Source: Streptomyces sp. NBC_01445 (GTDB taxonomy: Bacteria; Actinomycetota; Actinomycetes; Streptomycetales; Streptomycetaceae). Taken from it: a stretch of 64,000 nucleotides of DNA. The position numbers and the translations under genes were made by a program. Every line of letters begins with the position of its first letter. The stretch's first letter is position 1. The stretch covers positions 8,959,001-9,023,000 of the forward strand of contig NZ_CP109485.1 in NCBI RefSeq assembly GCF_035918235.1. The letters are read 5' to 3'. This document shows, piece after piece, positions 54,966-61,476 of this stretch. Under the pieces are notes generated by a model. That model was not told the origin of the DNA and did no database searches. It saw only the letters and a program-made list of their open reading frames with translations.

Positions 54966-56078
54966 ATGCGTACTGACGAATCCGCCGCCCCCGGCGCGCG
55001 GGGACAGGCACGACAGGGGTTGCCGCCGCGGCGCGGCAACCGGGCGCTGCTGGCGGCCGGCCTGGGCGCGGCCGTTGCCGCCGTGGGCTGTCTGGGGCTC
55101 CTCCAGACGGCGAGCGGCGCACCGGCCGCCACCACAGCGGCGCCGGCGGCCGAGGCCCACTCGATGGCACAGGCCGAGCCGGAGGCCGCGAAGGCCGCCG
55201 ACCACACTGTGAAGATCACCGGCATGAAGTTCGCGACGCCGAAACTCACCGTGAAGGTCGGCGAGACCGTGAAGTGGGTCAACGAGGACACCGCTCCGCA
55301 CACGGTCACCACGACCAGCGGGCCCGCGAAGCTGGACTCGGGCACGCTGCAGAAGGGCGACAGCTGGTCGTACACTTTCACCAAGGCCGGAACGTACGAG
55401 TACTACTGCGCCGTGCACCCGGACATGAAGGCGTCCATCACGGTCGTCGCCGACAACTCCGGTGGCACAGGTGGCGGTTCGGGTTCCGGTGGTTCCTCCT
55501 CCGGAGGGTCCGGATCGGGCGGCTCGGACTCGGGAGGGTCCGGCTCGGGAGGGTCCGGCTCGGGAGGGTCCGGCTCGGGCGGCGCTTCCGGGGGGACGTC
55601 GGGTGGCAGCTCCGGCGGGAACGGCGGTGGTTCGACCGGCGGCAGCTCGTCCGGCGGCGGCACCGGCGGTGGCCACTCAGGTGGTTCGACCGGCGGTGAC
55701 GGTGGTGACAGCGGTGGCGACGAGCAGTGCCACAGCGTTCAGCAGGTCCTGCTGCCGATCCTGCAGCACATCAACTCGGCCCACCTGGAGGAGTCTCCGG
55801 GGCAGCAGGTCCAGGACGCGCTGAAGCTCGACAGCTACCTGAAGATGCACACCGTGTGGGTCGAGTCGATCCTCACGCCGGCCGTGAACGGCGGCGGCGC
55901 GACCCTCGACGACACCCTCACCGTCCTCCTCCAGCACATCAACTCCGCCCACCTGGAGGAGTCCCTCGGCCAGCAGATCACCGACATCCTCAACCCCGAC
56001 CAGTACGTGAAGACGCACACCGTCTGGGCCGAGCACCTGCTCGCCCCGACCCAGAAGTACCTCACCACGTCCTGCTGA
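54966..56078 (+). CDS. Cupredoxin with Gly/Ser linker and a duplicated C-terminal module
   Basis: A 370-residue protein. Signal or anchor at about residues 28-52 (LLAAGLGAAVAAVGCLGLLQ). Cupredoxin domain at about 80-160: VKITGMKFATPKLTVKVGET, the first copper His in DTAPHTVTTTSG, and YYCAVHPDMKASITVV with the remaining Cys, His and Met of a type-1 site. A Gly/Ser linker of about 90 residues follows (units of GGSGSGGS). The C-terminal 115 residues contain two copies of one unit: LLPILQHINSAHLEESPGQQ with MHTVWVESILTP, and VLLQHINSAHLEESLGQQIT with THTVWAEHLLAP. I know no family for that unit. The repeated His, Glu and Trp make a metal-binding or docking role conceivable. A ribosome site (AGGAG) precedes ATG 54966, 48 bases after copCD. 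Confidence 0.88.
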   Translation: MRTDESAAPGARGQARQGLPPRRGNRALLAAGLGAAVAAVGCLGLLQTASGAPAATTAAPAAEAHSMAQAEPEAAKAADHTVKITGMKFATPKLTVKVGETVKWVNEDTAPHTVTTTSGPAKLDSGTLQKGDSWSYTFTKAGTYEYYCAVHPDMKASITVVADNSGGTGGGSGSGGSSSGGSGSGGSDSGGSGSGGSGSGGSGSGGASGGTSGGSSGGNGGGSTGGSSSGGGTGGGHSGGSTGGDGGDSGGDEQCHSVQQVLLPILQHINSAHLEESPGQQVQDALKLDSYLKMHTVWVESILTPAVNGGGATLDDTLTVLLQHINSAHLEESLGQQITDILNPDQYVKTHTVWAEHLLAPTQKYLTTSC

Positions 56079-56171
56079 CCGGACCGACAACGAGACGTGG
56101 CGGGCCGGCCGAGTCGCAGTCGGCCGGCCCGCCACCGCCGACATTGTCCCTCATCCATCGAGGTGCACTGC

Positions 56172-56696
56172 GTGACCACCAGAACCCTTCCCACCGCCAC
56201 CCTCCCGCCCGTGCCCGAGGGCGCCGCGTGGCTTCCCGGGCCCGGCACGTACATGGCCACCGGCGACCGCTGTGTCGTCGAACTCACCGCCCGACTCGGC
56301 CCGTTGGTTACTCTGCGCCGCCGCCTCACCGCGGACGAAGCCGCCCTGACCGTCGCGCCCACCGCCGCAGACTGCGTTCTGAGCCTGAAGCTGACCGGCG
56401 CCGCGCTCGGCGGCGACGCACTCTCCTTCGTCAGCACCGCCGTAGAGCCCGAGGCGCAGGGCTCGCGGCTGCGCCTCCCCGGTGAACTCGCCACGGCCGA
56501 CCCAACCGTGCCGGCGATACCGGCGACGCTGACGCTGCGTGTCGTCGAGCGCACCGACGACAGCCTCCTCGTCCTCGGCACCACCCATGTCCCGTACGGC
56601 CCACTGCGCCGCTCCACGGGCTTCACCCTGTCCCGCATCCGCCCCGCAGACCGCTTGCGTCTGCTCGTCGCCGCGGAGTTCACATGCCCCGTCTGA
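56172..56696 (+). CDS. YceI-like protein, no signal peptide
   Basis: A 174-residue protein with the look of the YceI family of lipocalin-like beta barrels: GPGTYMATGDRCVVELTARL, LTVAPTAADCVLSLKLTGAA, GDALSFVSTAVEPEAQGSRL and AIPATLTLRVVERTDDSLLV. YceI proteins bind isoprenoid-type lipids and are often linked to redox or copper stress loci. The similarity here is moderate, and no export signal is visible. GTG 56172 has GAGGTG upstream. It overlaps the next gene by 13 bases, so it belongs to the copper operon. Confidence 0.65.
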   Translation: MTTRTLPTATLPPVPEGAAWLPGPGTYMATGDRCVVELTARLGPLVTLRRRLTADEAALTVAPTAADCVLSLKLTGAALGGDALSFVSTAVEPEAQGSRLRLPGELATADPTVPAIPATLTLRVVERTDDSLLVLGTTHVPYGPLRRSTGFTLSRIRPADRLRLLVAAEFTCPV

Positions 56697-57400
56697 CCAC
56701 GCTCGCGCGCGTCGCGCTCGCCACCCTCCTGCTCGGCGGCGCCTTCACGGTCCTAGACGCTCCCTCGGCCCACGCCAAAGGCCACCAAGTCGTCATGTCC
56801 GGCTACGCGTTCGGCCCCCGCACGCTCACGATCACGGCCGGCGACACCGTCACCTGGGTCAACCGGGACTCCGCCCCGCACGACGTGAAGACCACCTCGG
56901 GCCCCGAGTCCGTCCACTCCCCGATGCTCGACAAGGGCGGCACCTGGAGCCACACCTTCACCGTCGCGGGCTCGTACGGCTACGTCTGCACCGTCCACCC
57001 CGGCATGACCGCACAACTCGTGGTCAAAGCCGCTGCCCCGCGCACGCCGACGCCTCAGGCGCCACCCGCCCACCGTCACGACAACCCCGCTCCCAGCACC
57101 GCGAGTCCGGCGGGTGAACCGGCCCCGGCCACCTCGTCCGCGCACCCGCACCGCACCAAGTCGACGGCCGCAGCCGTTCCGGCCCCCAGCAGCGCCGCAC
57201 CCTCGACGCCCGCTGATCGCGGCGCCCCGGTACAGCCCGCTGCCGCGGCCGACACCGCCGCAGGTTCCGCCCGGCCACTCGATCCCCTGCTCATTCTGGC
57301 GGGCGTCGTGGCGGGGGTTGCCGTGTTGTGTCTGCTGCTGGTGGGATCACGATCCGCGACCGGGGCTGCCGCGGGTCAGGGGGGTGCGGCCAAGGGCTGA
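56684..57400 (+). CDS. Membrane-anchored cupredoxin
   Basis: A 238-residue exported copper protein. Signal peptide to about residue 31 (ARVALATLLLGGAFTVLDAP). Cupredoxin domain: QVVMSGYAFGPRTLTITAGD, His in DSAPHDVKTTSG, and YVCTVHPGMTAQLVV with Cys, His and Met of a type-1 site. A Pro/Ala/Thr-rich spacer of about 80 residues follows, then one membrane helix near the end (PLLILAGVVAGVAVLCLLLV). It is the last gene of the copper operon and resembles the cupredoxin at 54966 but replaces the duplicated module with a membrane anchor. The pair may pass electrons or copper in series at the surface. Confidence 0.9.
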   Translation: MPRLTTLARVALATLLLGGAFTVLDAPSAHAKGHQVVMSGYAFGPRTLTITAGDTVTWVNRDSAPHDVKTTSGPESVHSPMLDKGGTWSHTFTVAGSYGYVCTVHPGMTAQLVVKAAAPRTPTPQAPPAHRHDNPAPSTASPAGEPAPATSSAHPHRTKSTAAAVPAPSSAAPSTPADRGAPVQPAAAADTAAGSARPLDPLLILAGVVAGVAVLCLLLVGSRSATGAAAGQGGAAKG

Positions 57401-57679
57401 CCTTGCCTTAGCTTGTTCTTTCTGGTCTGACCTCGAACGATGTCCCGAACGTGATCGCTCGTACGAGGGTTGCGGCGACGTCAATACGGCCTGCGTCTGA
57501 TCCTGTGCTCCGACCAAAGAGGCACTTGACCAGTACGAAGGAGGTGGGGGAATGAGTCTGCTGAGTCTGCTGCAACCCGATGTCCGGACCGGCGACTTCG
57601 GCCGCTTGTCGCGATCGAGCTGGCTTCCCGCCCGGTCGACGCAGTTGTGGATCGTAGACGGCGCCCTGATCGCCCCGGA

Positions 57680-57850
57680 CACACTTCTGCGCTGGCACCG
57701 GGTCCCGCTCCGGAGAGGTGACGGTCCCGTCCGGATGCACCACCGCCGGGCCCGGGTGCCCTGCTCGCGCGGTCGTGCAGACTTCCGTGGCCCGGTCGTA
57801 GATCGCGTACAGGCAGGTCGCCCCGGTTGAGTCGTCGTCCGCGCGCCGGG
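57680..57850 (-). pseudogene. Fragment of a SpoIIE-type phosphatase
   Basis: Read on this strand, RADDDSTGATCLYAIYDRAT followed by ARAGHPGPAVVHPDGTV is the middle of the SpoIIE/PP2C phosphatase domain, where relatives have AGHPPPALV. The stretch is about 55 residues, without start or end, and joins directly to the LysR fragment at about 57840. It covers a different part of the same protein type as the remnant at 8910-9330. Confidence 0.65.
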
Positions 57851-58150
57851 CCAGGCAAGGCGGAACGCGTCCTCGATCTCCTGGCAGACCACGTTTTCGC
57901 GTGGCACGCAGCGGATGGAGTCCGGGAGGACGGCGTTGCCGAGGCCGGTGGCAATCAGGGCGAGGGCCGCGGACGCCTCCGTGACCGTGTAGGTGCTGTG
58001 GGGATGGAAGCCCGTGGCCAGACGGCTGCGGACCCCGGCCAACGGCTCGTCATCCGGTCTGCCGGTGTCGGCGGCCCTCTGCTGTCCTGCTCGGGCGGCC
58101 TGTTCGACGGTGTGGCCGAGGGCGGACAACGGATCGCTCATGGACGGCAC
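57830..58150 (-). pseudogene. C-terminal fragment of a LysR regulator
   Basis: YTVTEASAALALIATGLGNA followed by VLPDSIRCVPRENVVCQEIE is the end of a LysR effector domain (relatives have LALVAAGLGVALVPxS). The final LALAW piece is shifted out of frame at the junction with the SpoIIE fragment. The HTH domain is absent, so it is a relic. Confidence 0.6.
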
Positions 58151-58162
58151 TCGGCCTTGCGC

Positions 58163-58564
58163 TTACAGGCGCCTGTAGCCCCAGCTGGGATTTTCTCGTG
58201 CCAGGCGCGGCATCAGGGAGCCAACCGAGTGTACGGTCCGCGGTCGTCCCGGGCGCTTGGGCCGGGAGGCGGCAGCATGGCGGCTTGTGAGTAGACAGCG
58301 ATGCCATCGCAGTACCGTGTCGGGGCGCACCAGCAGCCGCAGATGGCGCAGCACATACCTCGGGAGTCGGTGTAGCAGCGCCGCCAGGAGCGCCCGATCG
58401 CTGGTGTCGAACCGCGGCCTGGCCTTGCCGAGTTGGTGCTCCAGAACCGTGATCTGATGACGCAGGGCGAGGATCTCCGCGTCGGTGTCCCGGTCGCTCA
58501 TCGGTAGCAGGCGCAGCATGGCGAACGCGTTCGACACGCCGAGGTAGGTCAGTCGCAGCAGCAC
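58163..58564 (-). pseudogene. 5' part of an integrase-core transposase
   Basis: 133 residues match the N-terminal half of a Streptomyces transposase: SNAFAMLRLLPMSDRDTDAE, ILALRHQITVLEHQLGKARP, VRPDTVLRWHRCLLTSRHAA and RPGRPRTVHSVGSLMPRLAR with ENPSWGYRR. The frame stops after GYRRL, just where the DDE catalytic domain should begin. It is another truncated mobile element, different from the one at 7650-7810. The LysR fragment starts immediately beyond. Confidence 0.75.
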
Positions 58565-58729
58565 GGTCGATGATCATGCCGCGCCCACCGCCAGCCGCGT
58601 GAGAGCGCTGATTCGAGGGACCAGGCTGGCGCCACGGAAACCGCTCCCACCTGCACGGATGAGGTATTCGGCAAGGGCGATAGCGGCAGCGAGGGCGAGA
58701 ATGGCCTACACGTGGGTGGACACGGGCGC

Positions 58730-59920
58730 TCACAGTCGGTTCTGGGTCGCCGTGCCACGCTGGCCAAGTAGGGCTGGCCTCAGGGCCACGGCTCCGTATG
58801 CTTGCGCGTCTGCGAGTCTGCCACGTACGAGCCGCAGGCCCTGGAGCTGAGTCGGTGGGCAGTGTTCGGCCAGACCGTCGGCGAGTGAGGACGTGAACGG
58901 TATGTGTGCCGGGCCGAGTTCGGCATCAATGACGATCACATCAGGTGTCAGGACCGTGACCAGGCCGGCCAGTGCTCGGGCGGCCTTATGTCCGATGTCC
59001 TGGTAGAACTCCATGGCCATGGGGTCGCGAGCCGTGACCAGTTCGTTCGCTTCGACCGGGGTGAGCGGTCGTCCGTAGAGCGTGGCAAGAGCGCGATCCG
59101 TGTGCTTGCTCGTCAACTGGGTCGCCAGGCAACCCCGGCCGCCGCAGAGACATTCGCGCCCGTCGGCGCTGATCTGTACGTGCGCGATCTCGCCTGCGGT
59201 GCCGCCAGGACCGGTGAAGAGATGGCCGCCGATGACGATGCCGCAGCCGAAGCCGTGACGCACACTCAGGTGCACGCTGGAGTGGACGCCGGTGGCGGCA
59301 CCGAAGACGGCCTCGCCCAGTCCGGCCAACTGGGCGTCGTTGACCAGGACGACCGGCTGAGGGAGCGTTGCACTCAGGCACGCATGAGCCTCCTCCACCG
59401 TCCGGAAGTACCCGGCCAGACGCTCGTTTCGAACGGCAGAGGCGGGGATCGCAGGATGGCCGTCATGGGACACGGGGAACGGTGCGGCGATTACCACCTG
59501 TCTGACCGGCGAGCAGTATTGGCTGCCGGCCTTCTCGAGAAGTTCAACGACTGCAGCGGCCCAGAGGTCGGGCTGAGTGGCCGATTCCGAGATCGTGACA
59601 GCCGAGCACGGGCCCGCTGGGCTTACAACCGTCAGAACGGAAGTGGACTCCTCGAAACGGATCAAGCCGACGGGATCGGCGAATGCGCCGAGTTGATAGG
59701 CGATGGCGGGGCGGCCGGGAGTTCTGACCGGGGAGCCGGCGACGACCGAGAGAGTTCCCCGGGTGACCAGTGTGTTGAGCACTGAGGTGACGACGGTCCG
59801 CGACAGGCCGGTGAGCCGGGCGACCTCTGCACGGTTCAGGGTCGGGGCCGTGTCGAAGCAACTCAGGACGGCAGCTTCCAGGAGAGCGGCTGAGCTGCGC
59901 GGTCCGCGCGTCACGGTCAT
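58730..59920 (-). CDS. ROK-family transcriptional regulator
   Basis: A 396-residue ROK protein: winged HTH at about residues 10-65 (APTLNRAEVARLTGLSRTVV, TSVLNTLVTRGTLSV), then the sugar-kinase-like fold with QPVVLVNDAQLAGLGEAVFG, the segment GTAGEIAHVQI and the zinc-type motif CLCGGRGCLATQL. The usual ATP-site aspartate region (DxGxT) after the HTH is replaced by RFEESTSVLTVV, so it is probably a pure regulator and not a kinase. ATG 59920 is chosen for GAGGAA 7 bases upstream. It lies downstream of, and in the same direction as, a second ROK gene. Confidence 0.85.
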   Translation of the reverse strand: MTVTRGPRSSAALLEAAVLSCFDTAPTLNRAEVARLTGLSRTVVTSVLNTLVTRGTLSVVAGSPVRTPGRPAIAYQLGAFADPVGLIRFEESTSVLTVVSPAGPCSAVTISESATQPDLWAAAVVELLEKAGSQYCSPVRQVVIAAPFPVSHDGHPAIPASAVRNERLAGYFRTVEEAHACLSATLPQPVVLVNDAQLAGLGEAVFGAATGVHSSVHLSVRHGFGCGIVIGGHLFTGPGGTAGEIAHVQISADGRECLCGGRGCLATQLTSKHTDRALATLYGRPLTPVEANELVTARDPMAMEFYQDIGHKAARALAGLVTVLTPDVIVIDAELGPAHIPFTSSLADGLAEHCPPTQLQGLRLVRGRLADAQAYGAVALRPALLGQRGTATQNRL

Positions 59921-60143
59921 GGTCGTTCCTCTTGGGCAGGTGACTGCATGCGTCTTCGCCGGGGTGAGACGAGCAGAGTGGTCGGGCAGGCCCTCGGTCA
60001 TGGCGGTGGACGCCGACCGCGGGCCCCTGTCTGAGGTGTCGGCGCCATGCGGGTACGTCAACGTGCCCGGCGAAACGTCGGTCCGTGTCGGACAATGTCT
60101 GGCGGTGCGACAGTGCATGCCGCCTGGACCTCGGTAACTCGTT

Positions 60144-61298
60144 TCACCTCTGGGCCAGTTCGGCGGCCAGTACCGCCGCGCCGACCAGTTCCGCGTTCTC
60201 CCCGAGCTGGGCCGGCACGACGTCCAGGGACGCGGCGATCGCGGGCTGGGCGTCGCGCTTCACCGTCGCGTCGATACCTTCCAGAAGCGGGCCACCGGTT
60301 GCTCCCAGTTCGCCTCCGATGATGAGTGCGGCCGGGTTGAGAAGATTACTCAGGACGGAGAGAACACCTCCGAGCATGCGGCCGGCGTCGTTGAGGATGC
60401 GCCGGGTCGTGGGGTCGTCGGCTTGCCCCTGGAGCGAGGCGTCGGACTGCAGGCTCGGATGAGTGTGGGCGACCTGGGCCATGATCGAGGAGACGGAGAC
60501 GACAGCCTCCAGGCAGCCTCGTCTGCCGCACCGGCACAGCTCCGTGTACCCGGACAGCGGCGTGTGACCGATCTCCCCGGCGAAACCGAGCGAACCCCTG
60601 TAGGGCTCGCAGTTCAGTACCATGCCCGCCCCGATGCCGTGGGAGACCTTCACATAGAGGAAGTCTGCGTAACCTCTGCCTGCGCCGCGCCGCAGTTCAC
60701 CGTAAGCACCCAGCACGGCGTCGTTCTCGACGTGGACCGGCAGGTCGAGTCGGCGTATCAGTTCCCGTCCGGGGTCGAGTCCGACCCAACTGGAGAGAAT
60801 CGTGGGTGAGCGCACCAGGCCGGATGCGGAGTCCAGCGGCCCGGGAATCCCTACAACCACGGTGGAACCGGCGTCGATTTCGTGGTCCTGGCGAAGTTCC
60901 CTCACCATGTCCGCGGCGGCGTCCATGGCTTCAGCCGCGTACAAATCGACATTCAGGTCGGCGCGTCGCTGGGCGACCATATAGCCGGAGCCGTCGACGA
61001 CGGCGACCTTGACGTGTGTGTGTCCGAAGTCGATCGCCGTGGCGTTTCCCTGGCGGGGCAAGCATCGCAGCACGCCGGCGGGGCGGCCGCTGCCGCTGCC
61101 CGGTCCCTTGACCGCCGGATCGTCCTCCGTCACGCGCCCCTCGGCGATGAGCCGCGAAACGGCGTGGTTCACCGTACTGCGAGACAGGCCCGTGGTCTCG
61201 ACGAGGTGCGCGCGTGTGATGCTGCCGCCCTGGAGGGCGCGGAAGATCTCTTCGCGGGTCCTGTTGCGTGGTGAGGAGCGATCGGAGGTCACGTCCAT
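60144..61298 (-). CDS. ROK-family repressor next to the GH3 gene
   Basis: A 384-residue ROK repressor with HTH (GSITRAHLVETTGLSRSTVN), a nucleotide/sugar site that looks intact (AIDFGHTHVKVAVVDGSGYM, PGPLDSASGLV), VENDAVLGAYGELRRGAG, GFAGEIGHTPL and the zinc motif CRCGRRGCLEAVV. It is divergent from the GH3 glycosidase gene. A palindrome with arms GTTTTGC/GCAAAAC lies between them (61348-61370), so it probably represses that gene and itself until the sugar product binds. ATG 61298 is the usual start; an ATG 27 bases earlier is also possible. Confidence 0.88.
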   Translation of the reverse strand: MDVTSDRSSPRNRTREEIFRALQGGSITRAHLVETTGLSRSTVNHAVSRLIAEGRVTEDDPAVKGPGSGSGRPAGVLRCLPRQGNATAIDFGHTHVKVAVVDGSGYMVAQRRADLNVDLYAAEAMDAAADMVRELRQDHEIDAGSTVVVGIPGPLDSASGLVRSPTILSSWVGLDPGRELIRRLDLPVHVENDAVLGAYGELRRGAGRGYADFLYVKVSHGIGAGMVLNCEPYRGSLGFAGEIGHTPLSGYTELCRCGRRGCLEAVVSVSSIMAQVAHTHPSLQSDASLQGQADDPTTRRILNDAGRMLGGVLSVLSNLLNPAALIIGGELGATGGPLLEGIDATVKRDAQPAIAASLDVVPAQLGENAELVGAAVLAAELAQR

Positions 61299-61347
61299 GC
61301 GCTGATGATAGGCACCTCCCTGCATTTAGCCAATGATGGGCGAATTT

Positions 61348-61425
61348 GTTTTGCAGGGTTAACGCAAAACCCGGGAATCGTAGCTGTTTTCAGTTATTGA
61401 CGGGCCAAAAGTGGCTCCATAGCCT
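61348..61425. promoter_or_regulatory. ROK operator and GH3 promoter
   Basis: GTTTTGC (61348-61354) and GCAAAAC (61364-61370) form an inverted repeat with a 9-base spacer. About 27 bases later come TTGACG (61397-61402) and TAGCCT (61420-61425), 17 apart, a good vegetative promoter for the GH3 gene. The operator sits upstream of the -35 box. Confidence 0.65.
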
Positions 61426-61476
61426 CCTCTTGCGTCCGGCTCTCAGCCGGACTTGGACAGAGAGAGGACGCTGTCG

